Positions 23,494-36,800 of a stretch of 64,000 nucleotides of DNA are shown here, in pieces; within the stretch, counting starts at the first letter, position 1, and each line of letters starts with the position of its first letter. The position numbers and the translations under genes were made by a program. Location of the stretch: positions 78,141,696 to 78,205,695 of the forward strand of contig CM060884.1 in the NCBI GenBank assembly GCA_030762935.1, given 5' to 3'. The stretch comes from Hymenopus coronatus (taxonomy: Eukaryota; Arthropoda; Insecta; Mantodea; Hymenopodidae). Below the pieces are notes generated by a model. That model was given only the letters and a program-made list of their open reading frames with translations, did no database searches and was not told where the DNA came from.

Positions 23494-24398
23494 TGAGTAA
23501 ATTGTAAAATCCCCAAATACGTGAACAGATCAGGAATACATGCATTGATGGCATCTATACTGCAAAGTGAATTATAGAAACTATTCCAGATAGAAAATAA
23601 CAAATACATAAAAAGAAGTGGAATATTGAGTTATCGGGATTCTACTGTATATACAGTCAAGACAAGTAAACCTCGGCATAGGAAAGCGATGTTCTTTACC
23701 TTCTAGTGAGTTCCTTGAAAAGACTCCAACTCACTGAACAAGTTTCTCGTTCTTACCTGAAAACAGAGAAAACACAGTATTGCAAACTGATGACAAATTA
23801 AAATGTTTTGTCTTCATTAATAGTTACTTATGATACAAGAGTTAAAAGTGTAGTTTTATTTTGCAAGAAGGAAAGTTTGCCCAAGTTTAATAACCCTAAG
23901 AGCAAAACAAAAATACTTTAAGCTTGAGTGACTCACACTATTTTTTAGACAGCACACTACTTCTAGATTTATAATATAAGGTTCAACATTCCTTTTGTTC
24001 AAGGAATAGTACGTTTTCGTGTCGCTTGGAGGCGTGTGCGTATGTGGGGACATAATTTGTCTATCGATATACATTGGTAATCGATGTAGTAATGCTGTTT
24101 CTTTTATGTTTACCATAAATCTTATAAATTAACAATCCCATTTCATTCTTCTGCTATTAAATGGTAAACTAGGGTCTGCTGAAACCAAATACCCAGCAAA
24201 CACGTTCTATATGTTGTCTAGCTGAGCATGTTAGACACGAGAACGGACTTGTATACTGATACTATTATTGATTTTTTTTCTCAGGAACATAACCTCATTT
24301 TTATATACATAAATAACAGAAAACAAACATGTACAATTCTTATTAATAATAGGCAACATTAAGTTCTTAACTGTGCAACTATGATGAAAGTGTGATAT
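23494..24398. other. AT-rich spacer, no gene seen
   Basis: A minus-strand open frame at 23856-24116 has no recognised domain. There are donor-like GTAAGAA and GTAAAGAA motifs on the minus strand around 23690-23760, but no coding exon I can support. Confidence 0.35.
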
Positions 24399-24907
24399 TT
24401 ATTGTAAATGTTGATTCCTTGTGATGAGGTACTTGGTGTGTTCAGATGCAGGTGGTATTGCAACGCTAGCAGAAGGATGAATGTGATTCCTTGTGATGAG
24501 GTACTTGGTGTGTTCATATGCAGGTGGTATTGCAACGCTAGCAGAAGGATGAATGTGATTCCTTGTGATGAGGTACTTGGTGTGTTCAGATGCAGGTGGT
24601 ATTGCAACGCTAGCAGAAGGATGAATGTGATTCCTTGTGATGAGGTACTTGGTGTGTTCAGATGCAGGTGGTATTGCAACGCTAGCAGAAGGATGAGTGT
24701 AGCTATCTCCTTCTTCTTATTTTCTATGGCGTTCTCCGTACAATTGTAAATGTTGATTCCTTGTGATGAGGTACCTGGTGTGTTCAGATTCAGGTGGTAT
24801 TGCAACGCTAGCAGAAGGGTGAGTGTGATTCCTTGTGATGAGGTACCTGGTGTGTTCAGATACAGGTGGTATTGCAACGCTAGCAGAAGGGTGAGTGTAG
24901 CTATCTC

Positions 24908-24938
<31 letters not shown>

Positions 24939-25733
24939 TTTTCTATGGCGTTCTCCGTACAATTGGAAATGTTGATTCCTTGTGATGAGGTACCTGGTGT
25001 GTTCAGATACAGGTGGTATTGCAACGCTAGCAGAAGGATGAGTGTGATTCCTTGTGATGAGGTACCTGGTGTGCTCAGATACAGGTGGTATTGCAACGCT
25101 AGCAGAAGGAAGAGTGTGATTCCTTGTGATGAGGTACCTGGTGTGTTCAGATACAGGTGGTATTGCAACGCTAGCAGAAGGAAGAGTGTGATTCCTTGTG
25201 ATGAGGTACCTGGTGTGCTCAGATACAGGTGGTATTGCAACGCTAGCAGAAGGATGAGTGTGATTCCTTGTGATGAGGTACTTGGTGTGTTCAGATGCAG
25301 GTGGTATTGCAACGCTAGCAGAAGGATGAGTGTGATTCCTTGTGATGAGGTACTTGGTGTGTTCAGATACAGGTGGTATTGCAACGCTAGCAGAAGGATG
25401 AGTGTAGCTATCTCCTTCTTCTTCTTCTTCTTATTTTCTATGGCGTTCTCCGTACAATTGGAAATGTTGATTCCTTGTGATGAGGTACCTGGTGTGTTCA
25501 GATACAGGTGGTATTGCAACGCTAGCAGAAGGATGAGTGTGATTCCTTGTGATGAGGTACCTGGTGTGCTCAGATACAGGTGGTATTGCAACGCTAGCAG
25601 AAGGGTGAGTGTGATTCCTTGTGATGAGGTACCTGGTGTGTTCAGATACAGGTGGTATTGCAACGCTAGCAGAAGGTTGAGTGTAACTATCTCCTTCTTC
25701 TTCTTCTTATTTTCTATGGCGTTCTCCGTACAT
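24399..25733. repeat. Composite tandem array, 72-bp unit with a CTT-bearing spacer
   Basis: TGATTCCTTGTGATGAGGTA recurs every 72 bp within groups of 2-7 units. Groups are separated by a spacer, CTATCTCCTTCTTC, a (CTT)n run, TATTTTCTATGGCGTTCTCC and GTACAATTG, at about 24700, 24900, 25410 and 25690. The (CTT)n run differs in length at each spacer. Long open frames on both strands (24359-25741 minus, 24408-25784 plus) exist because 72 is a multiple of three and the interruptions happen to stay open. I see no sign that either is a gene. Confidence 0.95.
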
Positions 25734-26120
25734 AAAAACAACGATATATCGATCGGACTCCACCAGCATCTTAACTCTTTATAACGGATACAGTGGTAGT
25801 AACAAAACTTCAGTTGGTAACATTGCAGTGTTATACATATTTTATAAATAACAATTTTTAGTTGGGGTGTTTGGTGTTAAAAAGCTTATTTTTAACAGTT
25901 ATATCCATACAGAGCTTCAAGAGATTATGGCACATTTTCTCAGAATTTAAAGTCCACAAGAAATGTCATAGAGCAGACAGAAGGTTTATAAATCCGTACC
26001 CTGGGCAACAATATAAGTACACAAAAATGCAGACCTCATTAAAACAGAGATGTGAAGTTAGTGCAGTGTATTCCCTTACATGCCATGACAAACAAAGTCA
26101 GTACATCATTTCTATTATTT
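25734..26120. other. AT-rich spacer, no gene seen
   Basis: The open frame 25862-26215 overlaps the adjacent foldback repeat and has no recognised domain. Confidence 0.4.
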
Positions 26121-26482
26121 TTACCTTCTCTAGCCCAATGTACATAGGGATAAAGAAGTATTGTATTCCACCCAAAATTTTCATGTCGAGATTTCACCGG
26201 AAATACATGTTTTAGGATCTCTAAGTCCAAAACAACCATTTTCAGAAACAGGTTCTCATACGGGAACTTGTCAACTCCAGTCCATACAAACAAAGGACTT
26301 TCAATCACATAGCAACCAGCTTTTAAAATATTTGTCTATCGTATTGCCTTATTTCCCTTCTGCTTACAAGAAGCTGGTAATAAGACAATTTCTGTTACTT
26401 TTTCCTCCATTAGCATGAAGTAAATAGAATGATAAACTTTTTAACAATAATTTATTGTAGAGATATAGAGGAAGCCATGTGA
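26121..26482 (-). mobile_element. Foldback-family repeat, internally deleted copy
   Basis: The inverted right end is TTCTCTAGCCCAATGTACAT, then CCAAAATTTTCATGTCGAG and ATTTCACCGGAAATACATG. It is joined near 26250 to the left part of the arm (GAACTTGTCAACTCCAGTCC and onward). The left end GTAGAGATATAGAGGAAGCC is at about 26456-26475. About 450 bp of the arm are missing. Confidence 0.82.
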
Positions 26483-26765
26483 ACTACTATATGGATATTG
26501 AGACATTAAGCCAGTGATAATTGAAAACGCATTAGGCTTCCTTCCTGTTTACGGCCACACGGAGATTTACCTAAGACTTACGTCCCTGTGATGGACAATA
26601 CGAAAATCGATTAATAATCAGGAGAAGGGAGCGACTGTTTGTACCTGATCCCTGTAATGAAATACTGGCTTACTGCCGGTCTCATGTTGGCAACACTCGG
26701 CCTGGATAACACTCTATCTCTCGTCTTTACACGATAATCGTTTCAGTTTCTCTAGCACGTACATA
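26483..26765. other. Short unique spacer
   Basis: I recognise nothing in this 280-bp stretch. Confidence 0.4.
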
Positions 26766-26850
26766 CATAAGGTATTTATTCCACCCAAAAATTTGATGTC
26801 GAGATTTCACCTAAAATATATGTTTTAGGATCACCTGTATCCAAAAAGTC
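26766..26850 (-). mobile_element. Foldback right-end fragment, inverted
   Basis: GGTATTTATTCCACCCAAAA and GATTTCACCTAAAATATATG are the inverted sub-terminal sequence of the family. It stops exactly where the plus-strand copy begins at 26851, giving a head-to-head arrangement similar to 46825-46912. Confidence 0.72.
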
Positions 26851-27288
26851 TTATGTATTCCATTCACATGCCTTTCTCTACATCTCTGCAACAAATTATT
26901 GTTAAAAGGCTTATTCTTCTACTTACTTCTTGCCAATTTAGAAAAATCAGCAGAAATAGTCTTATTACTTGCTTCCTTGTAAGTAGAAGTGAAATAAGGG
27001 AATACCATAGGATAAAGTGATAGTCAAAAGTTGGTTGCTATGAGACAGAGGTTCCTTTGTATGTATGGATAGGAGTTGACAAATTCCTGTATGAGAAAAG
27101 TATAAGTTTTTCAAAACTGAAAACAACATTTTTATTTTCATTTTATTTGTTGTGTAAATATCTTCAATGCCTGAGATTTTAATAAAAATCGTTTGGGACA
27201 TTTCCGAGAAAATCAAAATGTTCGAAAATTCTTCCATGAAAAGGAAGGGTAGTTTCTGGTGAGCGATCTATGCTGTCCACAGACACAC

Positions 27289-29075
27289 CAGGGGCGTCGC
27301 TTTAGGGGACGCTAGTTCGCTGAGCGTTTCCCTTGTTTTCTAACAGCTTTAAAGGAGGAGAATTATAGTATGCAATCACTTAATAGCGTGTAACTAGCAA
27401 ACACAAGACTGAGTGTGATATGACTAGCAGGACCTCCCCGCAATCCCTGGCTGTCCCGCTAACGCCTTAGTCATGTACCTTGGCATATTTCTGTATCCGG
27501 AGTGCTGTTCACATAATGTCAATTATGTTTCTTTGTGAATAAAATTGTATTACGTGTTCTGCAGTCACCGGATAATACAAATGCTTGAAATACAACTCGC
27601 CATTGCAAATATACAAAACCTAAGAATGCCAGGCTTTCATTGAAGAGTGTTGCAAAGTACAGAGTGATTTATGTAGAACTGACTTCTTTCTTTAATTATT
27701 CCGTTGAAAATTCATTCACTGGCCCAATTTTAGCACCAAATTAAGCAGAATGTTCTGGAGTTTCGATTCGTTGTCACTAGATACGCAGATGTTTATGTTT
27801 TATTCCTAATTGCATTGTAGGCAGCTGTTTCGACATTTTGTTCTTGTAGTCAACGTGAAAATGCAGTACGATGTAGAGCTGAGTCAAGGACATTTTCAGC
27901 AAAATGGCGCTACATGCCATACATCAAATAAGTCCATGAACCTAATTGCAAGTTTCCTTGACGACCGGATAATTCCCAGGGACTTGTGGCCACCGAGATC
28001 TCCGGATTTGACATCACCGGACTTCTTTCTATGGGGCTACTTAAAAGACAGGGTTTACGCCACACGTCCCCAGACATTGTACGATCTGAAGCACAACATC
28101 ACAAAGGAGATTCAAGCTATTGACAACAGAGTCCTCCAACGAGTGTCCAGTACGACGTGTTGAGTTGTGTCTTATGCAGGATGGAGGACATTTTCAACAT
28201 TTGCTATAGAGGTAAATAATCTCCCAAAATTGCTCTACAATTTAGGTATAATAAGTTGTCGCTAGCATAACACCTTTTGGAACAATTAATAAAATAAATG
28301 TGTCAGCTCTATATAAATGACTCTATAGTATCCAGTTGAATAGAAATGTAAGTTTCAGTGACTCTCAAAAGGCTAGATTGAAAGTGTTGACATGTGAAAT
28401 CTTTGACTGCCAAGTTCTTCAAATGATATCCAGATTTGAAGATTTTCCACAGCTCGAGTTTGTAGAATTACTGATTAAAAAAAATCGTGGAACATAAGAA
28501 AGAAATTCCTCAGACGAATTAATAGAGCTGTATCCTGGTTATTTTAATTCAGACCAGTTTGAAAATGAGCTCTTCAGTATTTGTGTAGATGATCAAAAGC
28601 ATCTATCACCACAAAATGTACTCAAGTATTTGGTTATGAATGGCTTAGACTCGGTGACTAAGCTATTGGTTTAGTTGTAACATATCCTGTTGCAAGTAGT
28701 GAGAGAACAGAGAGTACACTCAAGGGAATTAAAACACACTTAAGAAACTCAATCACCGTTTGTGCAACGTAAGCACTTAGCTGCAGAAAAAAGTTGAGAG
28801 AACTATTCCTTTATTGAGAAAGCTATTGACACGTTCGTAACAAAGAAGAAGGGACGGATGGATTTGGTGCATAAGTCAGTTTACATGAGTGTTGTTGTTT
28901 TCAATATAAATATTATATTAATATTGTTATTTTTTGTTTTCATTGTCAATCTCAAACCTTGTTTATAGGCGCAAAATTAGATAAAATGTGCAACCGCCCA
29001 CCTCCACCTTTCATTTCCAGGAGTAGGCGTTTAAATTATAGCGTTCCCATTTTTTTACTTCACGCTACGCCACTG
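27289..29075 (+). mobile_element. hAT-superfamily element relic
   Basis: hAT transposases are DDE enzymes with a C-terminal dimerisation domain. Left and right ends are CAGGGGCGTCGC (27289) and GCTACGCCACTG (29064-29075), a short imperfect inverted repeat of the hAT type. Between 28380 and 28890 frames give LYPGYFNSDQFENEL, then VASSERTESTLKGIKTHLRN (compare the family's ERSFSALKRIKTYLR), and finally IDTFVTKKKGRMDLVHK. This resembles the C terminus of ZMYM1-like hAT transposases. Stops and frameshifts abound and the N-terminal two thirds are missing. A target duplication is ambiguous because the insertion lies in an ACACAC tract. A Tc1-like element is inserted at 27660. Confidence 0.8.
27660..28325 (+). 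mobile_element. Deleted Tc1-like transposon nested in the hAT element
   Basis: TA dinucleotides flank imperfect inverted repeats at 27658-27683 and 28302-28327 (22 of 26 matching; CAGAGTGATTTATGTAGAAC at the left). The open frame 27810-28163 is the C-terminal half of a DUF4817-type Tc1/mariner transposase: GHFQQNGATCHT, DLWPPRSPDLTSPDFFLWGY, LKDRVYATRPQTLYDLKHNI, then TKEIQAIDNRVLQRV. The Asp of the family's QQDGA is Asn here. A +1 frameshift near 28150 separates it from the terminal RVELCLMQDGGHFQHLL. The DNA-binding N terminus is deleted, so the copy is non-autonomous and inactive. Confidence 0.88.
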
Positions 29076-29180
29076 ACACATGAATGCTTTTCTTCGACTG
29101 AGGGGACCCTAAAACATATATTTCCGGTGAAACCTCCGTAACGAATGTTGGGTGGAATATGTGTAGAGAAAGTAAAGGTA

Positions 29181-29482
29181 AGTTTTTGTAAGAACTTGCA
29201 ATAAATGCAGTAATTGAGGACAATGAGCAGAGAGAGGAAGTTGAGCTTCATGCTGTACGTGTAATCAATGCATATCCTTCTCGAGGACCTAATGGCAGAT
29301 GTCGTTGATGGATCAGGTCCTTCAGGATAATTCATTAATGGGGAAGCAAGTTTCTCGCAGGACATCAATCTCCTGAGGGCCTTCAGGGAACAGACTAATC
29401 TCCTACAAGAATCCTTCTTCACTTTCTTCCCGAGTAGAAGCTTCCAGACGGTAATTAAGACCGGTCCTGGGCTTCTTTAAGT
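29181..29482. other. Unique flank of the giant 48-bp array
   Basis: There is no supported gene. A plus-strand stretch at about 29205-29300 (EDNEQREEVELHAVRVI) and an antisense open frame at 29060-29422 are both short and unrecognised. Confidence 0.35.
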
Positions 29483-30870
29483 CCATTAATATCACACCCG
29501 ACATTAGCTAGCATAGCAATATAGAACCTCACATTAATATCACACCCGACATTAGCTAGCATAGCAATATAGAACCTCACATTAATATCACACCCGACAT
29601 TAGCTAGCATAGCAATATAGGACCTCACATTAATATCACACCCGACATTAGCTAGCATAGCAATATAGGACCTCACATTAATATCACACGACATTAGCTA
29701 ACATAGCAATATGGAACCTCACATTAATATCACACCCGACATTAGCTAGCATAGCAATATGGAACCTCACATTAATATCACACCCGACATTAGCTAGCAT
29801 AGCAATATGGAACCTCACATTAATATCACACGACATTAGCTAACATAGCAATATGGAACCTCACATTAATATCACACGACATTAGCTAACATAGCTTTAT
29901 GGAACCTCACATTAATATCACACCCGACATTAGCTAACATAGCAATATGGAACCTCACATTAATATCACACCCGACATTAGCTAGCATAGCAATATGGAA
30001 CCTCACATTAATATCACACCCGACATTAGCTAGCATAGCAATATAGAATCTCACATTAATATCACACCCGACATTAGCTAACATAGCAATATGGAACCTC
30101 AGATTAATATCACACCCGACATTAGCTAGCATAGCAATATGGAATCTCACATTAATATCACACCCGACATTAGCTAGCATAGCAATATGGAACCTCACAT
30201 TAATATCACACCCGACATTAGCTAGCATAGCAATATAGAATCTCACATTAATATCACACCCGACATTAGCTAGCATAGCAATATGGAACCTCACATTAAT
30301 ATCACACCCGACATTAGCTAACATAGCAATATAGAACCTCACATTAATATCACACCCGACATTAGCTAGCATAGCAATATAGAATCTCACATTAATATCA
30401 CACCCGACATTAGCTAGCATAGCAATATGGAATCTCACATTAATATCACACCCGACATTAGCTAACATAGCAATATGGAACCTCACATTAATATCACACC
30501 CGACATTAGCTAGCATAGCAATATGGAACCTCACATTAATATCACACCCGACATTAGCTAGCATAGCAATATAGAACCTCACATTAATATCACACCCGAC
30601 ATTAGCTAGCATAGCAATATAGAACCTCACATTAATATCACACCCGACATTAGCTAGCATAGCAATATGGAACCTCACATTAATATCACACCCGACATTA
30701 GCTAACATAGCAATATGGAACCTCACATTAATATCACACCCGACATTAGCTAACATAGCAATATGGAACCTCACATTAATATCACACCCGACATTAGCTA
30801 ACATAGCAATATGGAACCTCACATTAATATCACACCCGACATTAGCTAGCATAGCAATATGCAACCTCAC

Positions 30871-33800
30871 ATTAATATCTCACCCGACATTAGCTAGCAT
30901 AGCAATATAGAACCTCACATTAATATCACACCCGACATTAGCTAACATAGCAATATAGAACCTCACATTAATATCTCACCCGACATTAGCTAGCATAGCA
31001 ATATAGAACCTCACATTAATATCTCACCCGACATTAGCTAGCATAGCAATATAGAACCTCACATTAATATCTCACCCGACATTAGCTAGCATAGCAATAT
31101 AGAACCTCGAATTAATATCACACCCGACATTAGCTAACATAGCAATATAGAACCTCACATTAATATCACACCCGACATTAGCTAGCATAGCAATATAGAA
31201 CCTCACATTAATATCTCACCCGACATTAGCTAACATAGCAATATGGAACCTCTCATTAATATCACACCCGACATTAGCTAACATAGCAATATAGAACCTC
31301 ACATTAATATCACACCCGACATTAGCTAACATAGCAATATAGAACCTCACATTAATATCACACCCGACATTAGCTAACATAGCAATATAGAACCTCACAT
31401 TAATATCACACCCGACATTAGCTAACATAGCAATATAGAACCTCACATTAATATCACACCCGACATTAGCTAACATAGCAATATGGAACCTCACATTAAT
31501 ATCAAACCCGACATTAGCTAACATAGCAATATAGAACCTCACATTAATATCACACCCGACATTAGCTAACATAGCAATATAGAACCTCACATTAATATCA
31601 CACCCGACATTAGCTAACATAGCAATATGGAACCTCACATTAATATCACACCCGACATTAGCTAACATAGCAATATGGAACCTCACATTAATATCACACC
31701 CGACATTAGCTAACATAGCAATATAGAACCTCACATTAATATCACACCCGACATTAGCTAACATAGCAATATGGAACCTCACATTAATATCACACCCGAC
31801 ATTAGCTAACATAGCAATATGCAACCTCACATTAATATCACACCCGACATTAGCTAACATAGCAATATAGAACCTCACATTAATATCACCCCCGACATTA
31901 GCTAACATAGCAATATGGAACCTCACATTAATATCACCCCCGACATTAGCTAACATAGCAATATGGAACCTCACATTAATATCACACCCGACATTAGCTA
32001 ACATAGCAATATAGAACCTCTCATTAATATCACACCCGACATTAGCTAACATAGCAATATAGAACCTCACATTAATATCACACCCGACATTAGCTAGCAT
32101 AGCAATATGGAACCTCACATTAATATCACACCCGACATTAGCTAACATAGCAATATGGAACCTCACATTAATATCACACCCGACATTAGCTAACATAGCA
32201 ATATGGAACCTCACATTAATATCACACCCGACATTAGCTAACATAGCAATATAGAACCTCACATTAATATCACACCCGACATTAGCTAACATAGCAATAT
32301 GGAACCTCACATTAATATCACACCCGACATTAGCTAACATAGCAATATGGAACCTCACATTAATATCACACCCGACATTAGCTAACATAGCAATATAGAA
32401 CCTCTCATTAATATCACACCGACATTAGCTAACATAGCAATATGGAACCTCACATTAATATCACACCCGACATTAGCTAGCATAGCAATATGGAACCTCA
32501 CATTAATATCACACCCGACATTAGCTAGCATAGCAATATGGAACCTCTCATTAATATCACACCCGACATTAGCTAGCATAGCAATATAGAACCTCACATT
32601 AATATCACACCCGACATTAGCTAGCATAGCAATATGGAACCTCACATTAATATCACACCCGACATTAGCTAACATAGCAATATAGAACCTCACATTAATA
32701 TCACACCCGACATTAGCTAACATAGCAATATAGAACCTCACATTAATATCACACCCGACATTAGCTAACATAGCAATATGGAACCTCACATTAATATCAC
32801 ACCCGACATTAGCTAGCATAGCAATATGGAACCTCACATTAATATCACACCCGACATTAGCTAACATAGCAATATGGAACCTCACATTAATATCACACCC
32901 GACATTAGCTAGCATAGCAATATAGAACCTCACATTAATATCACACCCGACATTAGCTAACATAGCAATATAGAACCTCACATTAATATCACACCCGACA
33001 TTAGCTAACATAGCAATATGGAACCTCACATTAATATCACACCCGACATTAGCTAACATAGCAATATAGAACCTCACATTAATATCACACCCGACATTAG
33101 CTAACATAGCAATATGGAACCTCACATTAATATCACACCCTACATTAGCTAACATAGCAATATGGAACCTCACATTAATATCACACCCGACATTAGCTAA
33201 CATAGCAATATGGTACCTCACATTAATATCACACCCGACATTAGCTAACATAGCAATATGGAACCTCACATTAATATCACACCCGACATTAGCTAACATA
33301 GCAATATGGAACCTCACATTAATATCACACCCGACATTAGCTAACATAGCAATATAGAACCTCACATTAATATCACACCCGACATTAGCTAGCATAACAA
33401 TATAGAACCTCACATTAATATCACATCCGACATTAGCTAACATAGCAATATAGAACCTCACATTAATATCACACCCGACATTAGCTAGCATAGCAATATA
33501 GAACCTCACATTAATATCACACCCGACATTAGCCAACATAGCAATATAGAACCTCACATTAATATCACACCCGCCATTAGCTAACATAGCAATATAGAAC
33601 CTCACATTAATATCACACCCGACATTAGCTAGCATAGCAATATAGAACCTCACATTAATATCACACGACATTAGCTAACATAGCTTTATGGAACCTCACA
33701 TTAATATCACACCCGACATTAGCTAACATAGCAATATGGAACCTCACATTAATATCACACCCGACATTAGCTAGCATAGCAATATGGAACCTCACATTAA

Positions 33801-36800
33801 TATCACACCCGACATTAGCTAGCATAGCAATATAGAATCTCACATTAATATCACACCCGACATTAGCTAACATAGCAATATGGAACCTCAGATTAATATC
33901 ACACCCGACATTAGCTAGCATAGCAATATGGAATCTCACATTAATATCACACCCGACATTAGCTAGCATAGCAATATGGAACCTCACATTAATATCACAC
34001 CCGACATTAGCTAGCATAGCAATATAGAATCTCACATTAATATCACACCCGACATTAGCTAGCATAGCAATATGGAACCTCACATTAATATCACACCCGA
34101 CATTAGCTAACATAGCAATATAGAACCTCACATTAATATCACACCCGACATTAGCTAGCATAGCAATATAGAATCTCACATTAATATCACACCCGACATT
34201 AGCTAGCATAGCAATATGGAATCTCACATTAATATCACACCCGACATTAGCTAACATAGCAATATGGAACCTCACATTAATATCACACCCGACATTAGCT
34301 AGCATAGCAATATGGAACCTCACATTAATATCACACCCGACATTAGCTAGCATAGCAATATAGAACCTCACATTAATATCACACCCGACATTAGCTAGCA
34401 TAGCAATATAGAACCTCACATTAATATCACACCCGACATTAGCTAGCATAGCAATATGGAACCTCACATTAATATCACACCCGACATTAGCTAACATAGC
34501 AATATGGAACCTCACATTAATATCACACCCGACATTAGCTAACATAGCAATATGGAACCTCACATTAATATCACACCCGACATTAGCTAACATAGCAATA
34601 TGGAACCTCACATTAATATCACACCCGACATTAGCTAGCATAGCAATATGCAACCTCACATTAATATCTCACCCGACATTAGCTAGCATAGCAATATAGA
34701 ACCTCACATTAATATCACACCCGACATTAGCTAACATAGCAATATAGAACCTCACATTAATATCTCACCCGACATTAGCTAGCATAGCAATATAGAACCT
34801 CACATTAATATCTCACCCGACATTAGCTAGCATAGCAATATAGAACCTCACATTAATATCTCACCCGACATTAGCTAGCATAGCAATATAGAACCTCGAA
34901 TTAATATCACACCCGACATTAGCTAACATAGCAATATAGAACCTCACATTAATATCACACCCGACATTAGCTAGCATAGCAATATAGAACCTCACATTAA
35001 TATCTCACCCGACATTAGCTAACATAGCAATATGGAACCTCTCATTAATATCACACCCGACATTAGCTAACATAGCAATATAGAACCTCACATTAATATC
35101 ACACCCGACATTAGCTAACATAGCAATATAGAACCTCACATTAATATCACACCCGACATTAGCTAACATAGCAATATAGAACCTCACATTAATATCACAC
35201 CCGACATTAGCTAACATAGCAATATAGAACCTCACATTAATATCACACCCGACATTAGCTAACATAGCAATATGGAACCTCACATTAATATCAAACCCGA
35301 CATTAGCTAACATAGCAATATAGAACCTCACATTAATATCACACCCGACATTAGCTAACATAGCAATATAGAACCTCACATTAATATCACACCCGACATT
35401 AGCTAACATAGCAATATGGAACCTCACATTAATATCACACCCGACATTAGCTAACATAGCAATATGGAACCTCACATTAATATCACACCCGACATTAGCT
35501 AACATAGCAATATAGAACCTCACATTAATATCACACCCGACATTAGCTAACATAGCAATATGGAACCTCACATTAATATCACACCCGACATTAGCTAACA
35601 TAGCAATATGCAACCTCACATTAATATCACACCCGACATTAGCTAACATAGCAATATAGAACCTCACATTAATATCACCCCCGACATTAGCTAACATAGC
35701 AATATGGAACCTCACATTAATATCACACCCGACATTAGCTAACATAGCAATATGGAACCTCACATTAATATCACACCCGACATTAGCTAACATAGCAATA
35801 TAGAACCTCTCATTAATATCACACCCGACATTAGCTAACATAGCAATATAGAACCTCACATTAATATCACACCCGACATTAGCTAGCATAGCAATATGGA
35901 ACCTCACATTAATATCACACCCGACATTAGCTAACATAGCAATATGGAACCTCACATTAATATCACACCCGACATTAGCTAACATAGCAATATGGAACCT
36001 CACATTAATATCACACCCGACATTAGCTAACATAGCAATATAGAACCTCACATTAATATCACACCCGACATTAGCTAACATAGCAATATGGAACCTCACA
36101 TTAATATCACACCCGACATTAGCTAACATAGCAATATGGAACCTCACATTAATATCACACCCGACATTAGCTAACATAGCAATATAGAACCTCTCATTAA
36201 TATCACACCGACATTAGCTAACATAGCAATATGGAACCTCACATTAATATCACACCCGACATTAGCTAGCATAGCAATATGGAACCTCACATTAATATCA
36301 CACCCGACATTAGCTAGCATAGCAATATGGAACCTCTCATTAATATCACACCCGACATTAGCTAGCATAGCAATATAGAACCTCACATTAATATCACACC
36401 CGACATTAGCTAGCATAGCAATATGGAACCTCACATTAATATCACACCCGACATTAGCTAACATAGCAATATAGAACCTCACATTAATATCACACCCGAC
36501 ATTAGCTAACATAGCAATATAGAACCTCACATTAATATCACACCCGACATTAGCTAACATAGCAATATGGAACCTCACATTAATATCACACCCGACATTA
36601 GCTAGCATAGCAATATGGAACCTCACATTAATATCACACCCGACATTAGCTAACATAGCAATATGGAACCTCACATTAATATCACACCCGACATTAGCTA
36701 GCATAGCAATATAGAACCTCACATTAATATCACACCCGACATTAGCTAACATAGCAATATAGAACCTCACATTAATATCACACCCGACATTAGCTAACAT

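Larger units (their letters stand above)
26851..29180 (+). mobile_element. Foldback copy interrupted by a hAT element
   Basis: The left end CTTATGTATTCCATTCACAT starts at 26851 and the arm runs to GCTGTCCACAGACACAC at 27288. The hAT element follows. The arm resumes at 29076 with ACACATGAATGCTTTT, GGGGACCCTAAAACATATAT and TTCCGGTGAAA, and ends at GTGTAGAGAAAGTAAAG. The internal part between AAAACTGAAAACAAC and the TCTTCAATG block (27120-27160) is shortened. The palindrome before the right end is deleted. Confidence 0.85.
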
